Assembly (NCBI GenBank): GCA_020024515.1
Contig: JAHHTR010000003.1
Span: forward strand, 1-43,853
DNA length: 43,853 nucleotides
Direction of reading: 5' to 3'
Origin: Angelakisella sp.
Lineage (GTDB): Bacteria > Bacillota > Clostridia > Oscillospirales > Ruminococcaceae
Below, piece after piece: positions 24,834 to 31,907 of this stretch; positions within the stretch are counted from its first letter, which is position 1, and every line of letters begins with the position of its first letter. Under the pieces are notes generated by a model. It made no database searches. It was not told the origin of the DNA and saw nothing but the letters and a program-made list of their open reading frames with translations. Made by a program: the position numbers and the translations under genes.

Positions 24834-25385
24834 CTAGAAATTTGTCAACCAGTCAACTCCAAAAATAAGAGCTGACATTTTATCTATTGCGGCATCTATA
24901 TCCTTGTAAACAGTTCGCGTGTCAATGTTTTCGGAAATAGCTATTTTTTCAGCGCTACTTACATCATCAGCAATGTACATAGCGTATAGCACACGATATT
25001 TTCTTTTATCTTCTGTTTTTTCAGAGTTTTCACACACTGTTTTAAAAATTTCAAGCATCTTATCAATATGTTCTATGATAATATCAGTGCGTACTGCACT
25101 TTGTTTAATGCTCTCTATTTTTATATCTTGACAGTTATTTTTATTATACATTAAGTCCAAAATATCTATTGCATTTTCATCAGTCATTTGTGATGCTCTG
25201 TACACTGCTTTGTTTTTGTGCTCCTTGAACATACGGTAGTTTTTAAACAGTAGCTTAGTATTTCTAAGGCGGCTATCGTGTCTACCTTTAATAATTCTTT
25301 CACGCTCTGCCTTTATTTTATCCATTGCTGCCTTAGCTCCTGTTTCTGCGGCTAATTTAATCATTTCTTGTTCTTTTTCAGACAT
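24834..25385 (-). CDS. Probable late-gene transcription regulator (RinA/ArpU-like)
   Basis: 183 aa, AAGGAGGAGCAATT before ATG 25385. Entirely helical. The N-terminus is charged (KIKAERERIIKGRHDSRLRN). The C-terminal third holds a sigma-like helix-turn-helix (SSAEKIAISENIDTRTVYKD, about 140-160) followed by AAIDKMSALIFGVDWL. This layout and its place between early and late genes resemble RinA/ArpU/DUF1492-like activators of phage packaging genes. The symporter promoter begins immediately after its stop. Confidence 0.7.
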   Translation of the reverse strand: MSEKEQEMIKLAAETGAKAAMDKIKAERERIIKGRHDSRLRNTKLLFKNYRMFKEHKNKAVYRASQMTDENAIDILDLMYNKNNCQDIKIESIKQSAVRTDIIIEHIDKMLEIFKTVCENSEKTEDKRKYRVLYAMYIADDVSSAEKIAISENIDTRTVYKDIDAAIDKMSALIFGVDWLTNF

Positions 25386-25403
25386 AATTGCTCCTCCTTA
25401 AAA

Positions 25404-25432
25404 TTGCTTTTAATATTAAAATATGGTATAAT
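25404..25432 (+). promoter_or_regulatory. Plus-strand promoter of the small RNA candidate
   Basis: TTGCTT (25404-25409), a 17-bp spacer and a perfect TATAAT (25427-25432). It faces right, against all nearby genes, and lies upstream of a strong rightward terminator, with no open frame between. Confidence 0.65.
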
Positions 25433-25438
25433 AGCTAT

Positions 25439-25508
25439 GTTTCATTGGCAATATGCTGAAAATAGCAGGTATCTAAGGTTGGTGTTGACCTTAGGTGCTT
25501 GTTTTTTT
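25439..25508 (+). ncRNA. Small RNA candidate beside an LSm-like gene
   Basis: A transcript of about 70 nt is bounded by the plus-strand promoter at 25404-25432 and a terminator. It could form a short TGCT/AGCA hairpin (25455-25468) and then a 15-bp terminator stem (25465-25501; the two compete for a few bases), ending in seven U. The only ATGs (25437, 25453) have no ribosome site and stop after a few codons. Its 3' end meets the 3' end of the LSm-like gene on the other strand, so it could also act as antisense to that mRNA. I do not recognise an Rfam class. Confidence 0.6.
25465..25508 (+). terminator. Strong intrinsic terminator of the small RNA candidate
   Basis: GCAGGTATCTAAGGT pairs with ACCTTAGGTGCTTG (core CTAAGGT/ACCTTAG, several G-U pairs outside) around an 8-base loop, followed by TTTTTTT at 25502-25508. 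On the minus strand the same stem is followed by a poor T-run (TATTTTC), so it mainly stops rightward transcription. The T-run overlaps the stop codon of the LSm-like gene. Confidence 0.75.
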
Positions 25509-25728
25509 ATATCTCCTTCTTTATTTTTAGTCTTTTAATATGTGAACATCTGAATACACACGATTGAGGATTAATTAAAAAATATTTGTTATGAGGCAAA
25601 TATAAATTTGGATCATTTTTAAATTGTTCTTCTCCTGTTTTGTGTAATTCCCCATGTATAACATCACCGTCAAAAAGTGTAATTTTTACTTTTTGACCTA
25701 AATATTTTTCTAAGTCACTTCTTTTCAT
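25507..25728 (-). CDS. LSm-like (Sm-fold) small protein
   Basis: 73 aa from ATG 25728, overlapping the membrane protein gene upstream by 14 bases. The beta-strand order LGQKVKITLFDGDVIHGELH then a loop and FRCSHIKRLKI is the Sm1-Sm2 pattern of LSm/Hfq-type small barrels: the G-x-x-V-x-I-x-L-x-DG motif is clear. Such proteins bind RNA or act as protein scaffolds. Short LSm-like proteins are common in Firmicute phages but lack an assigned role. A candidate sRNA is encoded convergently against its 3' end. Confidence 0.72.
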   Translation of the reverse strand: MKRSDLEKYLGQKVKITLFDGDVIHGELHKTGEEQFKNDPNLYLPHNKYFLINPQSCVFRCSHIKRLKIKKEI

Positions 25729-25939
25729 TATTTGTCAGCCTTTCTATTTTTAAATATTCATCTATTTCTTTCTTATGCTTTATGTAAATGTGTATGTTTC
25801 TTTCTGCCTGCAAAACTGTTGTCATTTTATTTCTCAAATCAATATATAAATCCAAGATATAGTCAAAAAATCCGTACAACGTCCATAAAACAAAGGCTAT
25901 ACCGATTAGCCAAAATACAAAAATACTTATGTTAGTCAT
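25715..25939 (-). CDS. Small single-pass membrane protein
   Basis: 74 aa from ATG 25939 (MTNISIFVFW), behind AAAGGAG at 7 bases; the earlier in-frame ATG at 25978 has no site. One N-terminal membrane segment (SIFVFWLIGIAFVLWTLYGF) is followed by a charged helix (YIKHKKEIDEYLKIERL) that should stay in the cytoplasm. Family unknown. It overlaps both the small reading frame ahead of it and the LSm-like gene behind it. Confidence 0.72.
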   Translation of the reverse strand: MTNISIFVFWLIGIAFVLWTLYGFFDYILDLYIDLRNKMTTVLQAERNIHIYIKHKKEIDEYLKIERLTNNEKK

Positions 25940-26050
25940 TTTTAATCTCCTTTGGTGGTTCAGGTAGTGGTTGCCCATACGATACTACATCATCAATCAT
26001 TTCTCCTAACCAATCTTTACCATTATAATAAAAGTTGCTCTTTGACTCAT
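25932..26050 (-). pseudogene. Small gene with an apparent frameshift near its start
   Basis: After AAAGGAG, ATG 26050 reads MSQRATFIIMVKIG and stops. The adjacent frame, however, reads a protein-like stretch from about 26040 (SNFYYNGKDWLGEMIDDVV, then SYGQPLPEPPKEIKND) to TAA 25932, overlapping the next start codon as compact phage genes do. Shifting frame between codons 3 and 5 restores a 40-aa product MSQ-SNFYYNGKDW. It is either a one-base error or mutation, or translation starts at a rare ATT/ATA codon (26054-26057). Confidence 0.4.
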
Positions 26051-26442
26051 TAATTATTCTCCTTTAATTGATTTTTTAAGTACTTGCTAATTATGTTCGC
26101 TGCCTGTTCCCAGCCCCAACAAACGGTAACATAATAACCTTGATTTTTTAAGACTGCAATCCACCACCTCTGCGCGTCGCTAGGTTGGTTTTTGTGCGCT
26201 TTAAGCTCTATATATAGTCCGTGATACAAACCACGGGGAACGGGCAAACAGAGGTCAGGAACACCGCTTTTAACTCCCTGTTCCTTTAAATGCTTGGCTT
26301 CTAATTTATTACGTGAACCACCGTTAGGTATGTGAAAAAGTAGATCCAGTTCAGGATACCTGTTGCTGTTGAGTTTTGCCCACTTCATAAGTATTGTTTG
26401 TTCTGTTGCCTCATTTTGTGTTATTGGATATTTACTTGCCAA
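26050..26442 (-). CDS. VRR-NUC domain nuclease
   Basis: 130 aa from TTG 26442 (behind TGGGGTG, overlapping the stop of the preceding gene), giving N-terminus (M)ASKYPITQNEATEQ typical of the family. An upstream ATG at 26517 would add 25 residues lying in the previous gene. The catalytic core is GVPDLCLPVP (Asp63), YIELKAHKNQPSDAQ (Glu79, Lys81, Gln86/Gln91). VRR-NUC proteins in phages are thought to cut branched or Holliday-type DNA during recombination and packaging. Confidence 0.9.
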   Translation of the reverse strand: MASKYPITQNEATEQTILMKWAKLNSNRYPELDLLFHIPNGGSRNKLEAKHLKEQGVKSGVPDLCLPVPRGLYHGLYIELKAHKNQPSDAQRWWIAVLKNQGYYVTVCWGWEQAANIISKYLKNQLKENN

Positions 26443-27343
26443 TATCAACACCCCATTTATCCAGTAGTTTGTTGTAGCAGGTATCACACAAATATCCAAT
26501 AGTCTTATTTGTTCCACGTCTGCCTTTTCTTATTGTTACAGAGTTCATATCTCCCTTTTTACCATATATTTTGCACTCCATACACAGTGTTTTAAATTGC
26601 TTTTCGGCCGCTTCTGTCAACGGCTTTTCGGCTGATAGGGAAGTTGGCATTTCTTTTTTGTCACCATTTTCAATGTAAAACGATATTTTAAGGTCATTCG
26701 TTGCCTGATTTACATTATCGATAGATGTTTGGGTAATTATCCATTTTATTTTTTCAAGACTATTTTCTGAAAACTTTTTAAACTTGTTTTCTGTTTCTTC
26801 AATGTATAAAAAACAGTTATATTTTTCTGAAAAGAAATACGAATCTTTATCATTTGATATTTTAGTTCCATACCACATATTACTATTGCTTGGTAATTTG
26901 TTATTTTTTGCAAGTCTTAAATATCTATCAGGATTTTTGGTTATAAATAGGTAATTATGTCTTGGCTGATTTAGACAAGCCTGAAAAATGTTATCTACCC
27001 ACTCATCAGGTATCCAGTCGCCAAACATATCACCTTTTGTGCAAACAAGGATATTTGAACCGTTTCTTGTAGATTTTTGCAGTTCTTCGAGTCTATATTG
27101 ATGTAGTGTTGGCGCAGTTCCAAAAGGGTACGGAACATTGCCTTTGTTTCCTGTTACAAATGGTTTTTCAAGCACAAACAGTTCTTCGTTTTCTGCGTTT
27201 CTTTTGACTTTTGATATGTTGTACCTAATGTCACCGCAAAATTTAAGCATTATATCTTTATTCTTGCAATTATCACATTGCGCAAGACATCCGGTAATAG
27301 GATTCCAAGTATAGTCAGCCCATTTATATTTTGATTTTTTCAT
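26432..27343 (-). CDS. DUF5131 (phage Gp37/Gp68) family protein with extra zinc tail
   Basis: 303 aa, GAGAGGTAGAAAACA before ATG 27343. Residues 8-230 match the Gp37/Gp68 family: WADYTWNPITGCLAQCDNC, FVTGNKGNVPYPFGTAPTLH, CTKGDMFGDWIPDEWVDNIF and HNYLFITKNPDRYL. The three cysteines (C19, C23, C26) have CX3CX2C spacing, as in radical-SAM enzymes, pointing to an Fe-S cluster. The last ~60 residues add a CMEC ... LCDTC zinc-ribbon, unusual for the family. Its reaction is unknown; nucleic-acid modification is plausible. Confidence 0.8.
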   Translation of the reverse strand: MKKSKYKWADYTWNPITGCLAQCDNCKNKDIMLKFCGDIRYNISKVKRNAENEELFVLEKPFVTGNKGNVPYPFGTAPTLHQYRLEELQKSTRNGSNILVCTKGDMFGDWIPDEWVDNIFQACLNQPRHNYLFITKNPDRYLRLAKNNKLPSNSNMWYGTKISNDKDSYFFSEKYNCFLYIEETENKFKKFSENSLEKIKWIITQTSIDNVNQATNDLKISFYIENGDKKEMPTSLSAEKPLTEAAEKQFKTLCMECKIYGKKGDMNSVTIRKGRRGTNKTIGYLCDTCYNKLLDKWGVDIGK

Positions 27344-27782
27344 TGTTTTCTACCTCTCTGTGTCTGCTTTTTTCAGGAGAAAATCCGTTAGGGTAGCGCT
27401 TATTAAGTTTCTCTATGTTTTTTAACATTACTTCCCCTAATGTAGTATCAACAGCATTAGTGCACAAAGCTAAATATGCAACTACATCTCCCAACTCTTC
27501 AATAAAATGGTTTCGGTCAAAATCATGTCCTTGAAATAGATGTTTTTTTACAATATCAATTACTTCTCCAGCCTCGCCATTAAGACCCATAACTCCATTT
27601 ATTAGTTTATCTTTTTCCTCTTTATAACCGGTTCCAAGTGTTCTTAGTGCTGTCCTTTGATATTGGTTAGCTTGCACGTTTCCTTTTTGTAAATCATTTA
27701 AAGGATTATATATATCTTCTGTACCTTGATCTGTATTATCAAACATAATTCTAAATGGTGTATTATTTCCGTCTTGTATCAT
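27324..27782 (-). CDS. MazG-like nucleoside triphosphate pyrophosphohydrolase
   Basis: 152 aa, AAAGGGGTAAAGATA before ATG 27782. The MazG-type all-alpha NTP pyrophosphatase pattern is complete: NQYQRTALRT, GLNGEAGEVIDIVKK (Glu pair at 70-73), then FIEELGDVVAYLALC (95-99), ending with LNKRYPNGFSPEKS. It hydrolyses (d)NTP or an alarmone such as (p)ppGpp to monophosphate plus PPi. In phages it may clean the nucleotide pool or blunt the stringent response. It overlaps the genes on both sides. Confidence 0.9.
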   Translation of the reverse strand: MIQDGNNTPFRIMFDNTDQGTEDIYNPLNDLQKGNVQANQYQRTALRTLGTGYKEEKDKLINGVMGLNGEAGEVIDIVKKHLFQGHDFDRNHFIEELGDVVAYLALCTNAVDTTLGEVMLKNIEKLNKRYPNGFSPEKSRHREVENNEKIKI

Positions 27783-28059
27783 TATCTTTACCCCTTTTCT
27801 GTTTCAATATCTTATCACTATCTGCCATATCTTTCTCTTTTATTGTTAATTGTAATTCAACTTTCCTTCCGTCACAAGTTAATATAGAGTATCGCTTTTT
27901 TGTTTTTCCTTCACAGCCTGCTTCAAGCATCATATGTTGAATAACTGCTTGTATTGCTTCTTCGGTGCATAATGTTTTTGCTCTCCAAGTATTATCTTTT
28001 CTTAAAATACCAGAATATACTCCACCAAATAATCCACATCCAATTGAATATTTAACCAT
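27763..28059 (-). CDS. Hypothetical phage protein (98 aa)
   Basis: GAGGAGGTAGAATA before ATG 28059; the ATG overlaps the stop of the gene before it. The N-terminus is compact and beta-rich (SIGCGLFGGVYSGILR), the middle is a helix rich in Ala/Met (EEAIQAVIQHMMLEAGCEG), and the C-terminus is highly basic (KILKQKRGKDNDTRRK). Not recognised; the tail suggests nucleic-acid contact. Confidence 0.72.
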   Translation of the reverse strand: MVKYSIGCGLFGGVYSGILRKDNTWRAKTLCTEEAIQAVIQHMMLEAGCEGKTKKRYSILTCDGRKVELQLTIKEKDMADSDKILKQKRGKDNDTRRK

Positions 28060-28307
28060 TATTCTACCTCCTCAATATCCAATGCTTTTAAAATTTCATC
28101 TTCCATAGGGCTATTCTTGACTGTTTCAAGTATGTATTTTTCCGTACACGCCCTACAAAGCTGTCCGTCATCTGTATCATATAGAACATCAACTTCTTCA
28201 TGACATTCATCACAGATTTTTAAAAGTCTTTTATGATACTGACACGCATCACCTATACATGGTCTATCGCAACCACCACTCCAACACGTAATTTCTGAGT
28301 TAACCAT
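28059..28307 (-). CDS. Small double zinc-knuckle protein
   Basis: 82 aa from ATG 28307. The N-terminal part has a Cys cluster (TCWSGGCDRPCIGDACQYH) and the middle a classic zinc ribbon (ICDECHEEVDVLYDTDDG, then LCRAC). The remainder is an acidic helix. Two zinc sites in 55 residues suggest a protein- or nucleic-acid-binding adaptor. Function unknown. It overlaps the 41-aa basic gene ahead of it by 8 bases. Confidence 0.75.
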   Translation of the reverse strand: MVNSEITCWSGGCDRPCIGDACQYHKRLLKICDECHEEVDVLYDTDDGQLCRACTEKYILETVKNSPMEDEILKALDIEEVE

Positions 28308-28425
28308 TCTTTTTCCTCTTTCTTTGCTTAGATTTGCTTCGGTCTTTACCCTTTTGGGCGTGTAAACTACACATCATTTCACATCTCCGGTATGCTCCAC
28401 CGCTTTTTTTTGCTTTTGATTTCAT
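28300..28425 (-). CDS. Small highly basic protein (41 aa)
   Basis: ATG 28425 is preceded by AGAGAGGA; the frame reads MKSKAKKSGGAYRRCEMMC then a run of Lys/Arg/Ser ending KRKKNG and stops at 28300, overlapping the next gene by 8 bases. About 18 of 41 residues are Lys or Arg. Tight fit between neighbours and the ribosome site support a real gene. A DNA- or RNA-binding peptide is likely from charge alone. Confidence 0.6.
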   Translation of the reverse strand: MKSKAKKSGGAYRRCEMMCSLHAQKGKDRSKSKQRKRKKNG

Positions 28426-28456
28426 TTGTTGTTTTCCTCTCTATTATGTATAATTG

Positions 28457-28669
28457 TTATCTGTACTCTTTTCCTGTTTCGTTGTCTCTAATGGCTATTC
28501 TGTTCATAGGCTCATATCCATTAAATCGGATAAACATTTTAAGCATTTTAATAAAGTCAGTCGCTTTTTTATCATGTTCCAGCTCCTCTTTGCTCATTTT
28601 TTTCAGCACCTTATATGCAACTGGATCATTACATCCACTGGCGTTTAACTTTGGATTATTTTCTTGCAT
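28457..28669 (-). CDS. Hypothetical phage protein (70 aa)
   Basis: GGAGGTAGCGGCGA before ATG 28669, overlapping the PcfJ-like gene by 25 bases. Helical, charged (MSKEELEHDKKATDFIKMLK, then NGYEPMNRIAIRDNETGKEY). No motif recognised. The overlap with PcfJ suggests coupled translation. Confidence 0.7.
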   Translation of the reverse strand: MQENNPKLNASGCNDPVAYKVLKKMSKEELEHDKKATDFIKMLKMFIRFNGYEPMNRIAIRDNETGKEYR

Positions 28670-30528
28670 TCGCCGCTACCTCCTATGTATGATTTTTTTA
28701 AATTCTTTAAAAAGCCTTCCGCAAACTGTCTAACCTCTGCCTTTGGCTTTGAATTTCCGTATGCACTCATTTGTAGTATTGCAAGCCTATCCATATCAAT
28801 TTCTATTGTGACAAATGATTTCTCAATTTCGTTTGTATGTCTAATAAAAAACACCATTTTGTGCCCTTCCATGTGATTTGTATAGTATGAGCTTTGCGAA
28901 CCTACGCATATACTCAAATTCTGTCCCTCTGTAACAAAATCCTTTTTGCATTGAGGTAATACTATTGTAAAATTTTCCGTTGAGTAAGGTTTGATGTTTT
29001 TATATAAGGTCTTAATTTGTTCTTTAAATTTTTTTTCACGTTCAGCGTTTATGTTATCCTGTATTTGCTTTTGTATCATATCGTGTAGTTTAACAAGTTC
29101 TTTTGGATATCTTATATTTTTGTTTTTTAAGTCATAGTGTTCTTGTCTACACATAGCTATATAATCTTTGTAATACTGCATAAGGCTAAAATGTGATTTT
29201 TGGGGATTGATTTCTTTTTGTTTTGTAAAATAATTTACCATTTTTTCAAATGACATAAGTTTAAAAGTATCTATAACCTTATCGGTTTCAATATATCTTT
29301 CTTTTTTCATCATTTCTCGGAATTTTGCAAAGCTTTCTATATTTACCCAAGTATTACAACTATCAATTATCAGGTATTCTTGATAACTTACATCAAATTG
29401 TCTGTAAAGCGGTAAATACTGTTTGTTCATTTCAAATGTAACATTATATAATGTTACTGACGAAGCAAGTCGTACTAATCCGGCTTTAAGTAAATATTCT
29501 GTTTTAGGCTCATTTTTGATGTTATCAAGTAGCGTTGAAAAGCCTATTGGCAAGTCGGCTCTTATGATTTCTTTTAGCTTTACGTTATAGTAATTATCAC
29601 CATAAATATCGTTTAAATTATCAATATAAACGTATGAAACAGGATTTTCTTCATATTTGTACAGCCTCCAAGCTTTTCCGTATGGATATACACTTTTGTA
29701 CCCATAGCATAAAGTTTGTTTTCCTCTGATTTGTCTTAAATAATCTTCAATAGTTATATGTGGTTTTAATTTATCATCAAAATATCGTTCTACTTTTGCC
29801 CAACGCAAAAGTATGTTATTATCACCTTTTTGAGCAATACAAATATTTGCTTTGTTTTTTATGCTTACATAATATCTCTTGCTAAAGGCTATTGCTTTGC
29901 AGTGGCATTTAGGACACTCGTATTCTGATTTATGCTTGACGGTTTTATCTACTTCAAATTCAGCTCCGCAATGGCTACAAATACATTTCTTTTTGCCTTT
30001 AACTACATTTTCCATAAAAATATAGTACGGAAATACATTCTCGAGCATATATCTTTTTATGTTTTGTGGATACGGTCCAAATAAATCCATATTTTTATTA
30101 ATTTTTTTCTGTTTTGAAATGCTTTTCTTTTGACTTTGTTCATAGTTGTAGTTATATATAATTCTACTGTCTATAATATCCTTTGATGTTGCGTGCCACT
30201 GGACAACATATTGTTTCTGAAAAGCATTATTTAATATTTTAGCTGTGTTTTCTGATTCTATAACGTTTTCATATCCTATTTGGTTACTCTCAAGCTTTTT
30301 CCTATTCCATTCTTTGTTTGTGTAATCATAAAGAATAAAATTTTTGAAGTCATACACAAAGCGGATTATAATCTTTTTTTCTGCTAGATTGTAAAAATCC
30401 ACAAGCAGTATTTTACCTGATTTTTTAAGCTCAAATTCTCCTGCAACAGCGCCAAACATTCTCTTTTGGCTGTTTTTAATATCTAATTTAATAGGAGCTA
30501 TACTCAAAATTTCGTTTTTTACAAGCAT
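28645..30528 (-). CDS. PcfJ-like protein
   Basis: 627 aa, TAGGAGGTGTAGAA before ATG 30528. Family features are a zinc ribbon near residues 185-215 (KCICSHCGAEFEVD ... CPKCHCKA), a long helical middle, and the C-terminal PcfJ block: LSICVGSQSSYYTNHMEG, MVFFIRHTNEIEKSFVTIEI, LAILQMSAYGNSKPKAEV. PcfJ was named from the enterococcal pCF10 plasmid; homologues sit beside PcfK in many Firmicute phages and mobile elements. Biochemical role is unknown; the zinc ribbon and context suggest DNA or RNA processing. Confidence 0.85.
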   Translation of the reverse strand: MLVKNEILSIAPIKLDIKNSQKRMFGAVAGEFELKKSGKILLVDFYNLAEKKIIIRFVYDFKNFILYDYTNKEWNRKKLESNQIGYENVIESENTAKILNNAFQKQYVVQWHATSKDIIDSRIIYNYNYEQSQKKSISKQKKINKNMDLFGPYPQNIKRYMLENVFPYYIFMENVVKGKKKCICSHCGAEFEVDKTVKHKSEYECPKCHCKAIAFSKRYYVSIKNKANICIAQKGDNNILLRWAKVERYFDDKLKPHITIEDYLRQIRGKQTLCYGYKSVYPYGKAWRLYKYEENPVSYVYIDNLNDIYGDNYYNVKLKEIIRADLPIGFSTLLDNIKNEPKTEYLLKAGLVRLASSVTLYNVTFEMNKQYLPLYRQFDVSYQEYLIIDSCNTWVNIESFAKFREMMKKERYIETDKVIDTFKLMSFEKMVNYFTKQKEINPQKSHFSLMQYYKDYIAMCRQEHYDLKNKNIRYPKELVKLHDMIQKQIQDNINAEREKKFKEQIKTLYKNIKPYSTENFTIVLPQCKKDFVTEGQNLSICVGSQSSYYTNHMEGHKMVFFIRHTNEIEKSFVTIEIDMDRLAILQMSAYGNSKPKAEVRQFAEGFLKNLKKSYIGGSGECKKIIQS

Positions 30529-30539
30529 TTCTACACCTC

Positions 30540-31046
30540 CTAAAACAATGATAGTTGTATTGTTTCTTGCTTTTTAGGTTCTTTTTTTACTTCTTTAACA
30601 GCTTTTTTAGGTTCTTCTTTTTGTTTTTCTATTTTTGGATTGTTTTCTGTTTTTGCAACCGTTTTTTCTCTGTCCTTAGGCTCTTTCTGTATATCTTCAT
30701 CACTTGGAGCAACACCTGTGTGTATCTTCATAGTCATTTCTATTTGACTGTCAGGAAAGTAGAACTGTACAGCATTTCTGTAAACGTCTATGTCAGAAAT
30801 ATGAGTTGAACATCCCTTGACAGCAGCCTCACAGCAGTCTGAAAGTGTTCTTTTGTATCTATATACAACCTCTGCAAACTTTGTGTCCTGCTTACAAAAA
30901 TCCTGAATAATGCTTGACACATAGCTTGAAACTGCTCTTTCTTTTTGTCCCCCACTAAATTCCTTAAATTCTTTGTTGATTTTTTCTGTTGCCAATGCTA
31001 TAATATCTGCATTAGCATTTTGATTTGTAGTATTGTTTTTATTCAT
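30540..31046 (-). CDS. PcfK / AcrIIA9-family protein with C-terminal clamp-binding motif
   Basis: 168 aa, AAAAGGAGTATATAA before ATG 31046. The N-terminal ~110 residues (EFKEFSGGQKERAVSSYVSS, IQDFCKQDTKFAEVV, DCCEAAVKGCSTHISDIDVY, AVQFYFPDSQIEMTMKI) are the PcfK domain. The anti-CRISPR AcrIIA9, a Cas9 inhibitor, belongs to this family, so anti-Cas9 activity is possible but not shown. A Lys/Glu linker of about 50 residues ends in QLSLF at the very C-terminus, the consensus for binding the DnaN sliding clamp. It precedes PcfJ by 11 bases. Confidence 0.82.
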   Translation of the reverse strand: MNKNNTTNQNANADIIALATEKINKEFKEFSGGQKERAVSSYVSSIIQDFCKQDTKFAEVVYRYKRTLSDCCEAAVKGCSTHISDIDVYRNAVQFYFPDSQIEMTMKIHTGVAPSDEDIQKEPKDREKTVAKTENNPKIEKQKEEPKKAVKEVKKEPKKQETIQLSLF

Positions 31047-31059
31047 TTATATACTCCTT

Positions 31060-31905
31060 TCAAAAAAGTGCTAACTGACCGGTCTTTTTCTCTTTTAGCT
31101 TAATGATGTAAGTAGGAGGAGAAGGCTCTTTTTTTATGCTCTCTTTTATTTCTTGTTTTTCCTTCTTTGGCTCACCAATATTGTCCATATTATGAAATAT
31201 ACGTCTTAGTTGCCATACGTCGCTGTAATACATTGGTGTGTACCAATATTTAGATATGTCATCATTAGATGTCATAGGATCTGATAACGTATCACCAATT
31301 TTTACAAATCCTGCGCAACCAAGAAAAGATAATTGTAAATAACACATTAAACCTGTCACCATATCAATATCCTGCGCAACAAACAGAACATGATTTTGCC
31401 AATTTAGTTTACTTTTTTTTTGGTAAAATTCACTTTCAGCGGCATTTGCAAAAGCTATTAAGGTAGCACCTGCGCCACAAGCAGGATCATTAACTGTTAT
31501 ATATCCTTTTTCTTTTACTTGTTCCAGAATGTTTTGTGAAGTTAATGAAGACATAGCTACACAAACATCGTACGGTGTAAAAAACTGACCTTTCCAATAA
31601 TTTCCAAGGTTAAGCTGCATATATAAACTTCCCAAAAAGTCTTGCTCCTTGTTATGTTCAAGAGCCATAACGAGATACGCCAGTAGTTGAGGGAAAATAG
31701 CAGCTTCACTTTTTGTGTATTTTGCAATTATATTGTGGTATAATTTTTCTCTATCTTCAAAATTTGCTTTATCACAGGCATTTGATATAGTAATCGCTCC
31801 AAGTAAAACAAAGTCACTCCATACCTGCCAAGTTTGATATTTGTTGTTGCAAAGACTTTGAAAAGTTTTTATAAAGTCAGGACTTTCTGTCATTATCCTT
31901 GCCAT
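31060..31905 (-). CDS. HsdM-like methyltransferase-fold protein lacking motif IV
   Basis: 281 aa, AAAAGGAGTATATAGCA before ATG 31905. Shows the N6-adenine methyltransferase start: GQFFTPYDVCVAMSSL (SAM entry) and NDPACGAGATLIAFA (motif I, 139-150), then ATP/SAM-fold strand VAQDIDMVTGLMCYLQLSFLG. After GDTLSDP, where catalytic NPPF/Y is expected, there is none, so methylation activity is doubtful. The C-terminal Lys/Pro linker ends QLALF, a sliding-clamp binding motif like that of the next gene. It may be a DNA-binding decoy or a partner for another enzyme. Confidence 0.8.
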   Translation of the reverse strand: MARIMTESPDFIKTFQSLCNNKYQTWQVWSDFVLLGAITISNACDKANFEDREKLYHNIIAKYTKSEAAIFPQLLAYLVMALEHNKEQDFLGSLYMQLNLGNYWKGQFFTPYDVCVAMSSLTSQNILEQVKEKGYITVNDPACGAGATLIAFANAAESEFYQKKSKLNWQNHVLFVAQDIDMVTGLMCYLQLSFLGCAGFVKIGDTLSDPMTSNDDISKYWYTPMYYSDVWQLRRIFHNMDNIGEPKKEKQEIKESIKKEPSPPTYIIKLKEKKTGQLALF

Positions 31906-31907
31906 TG

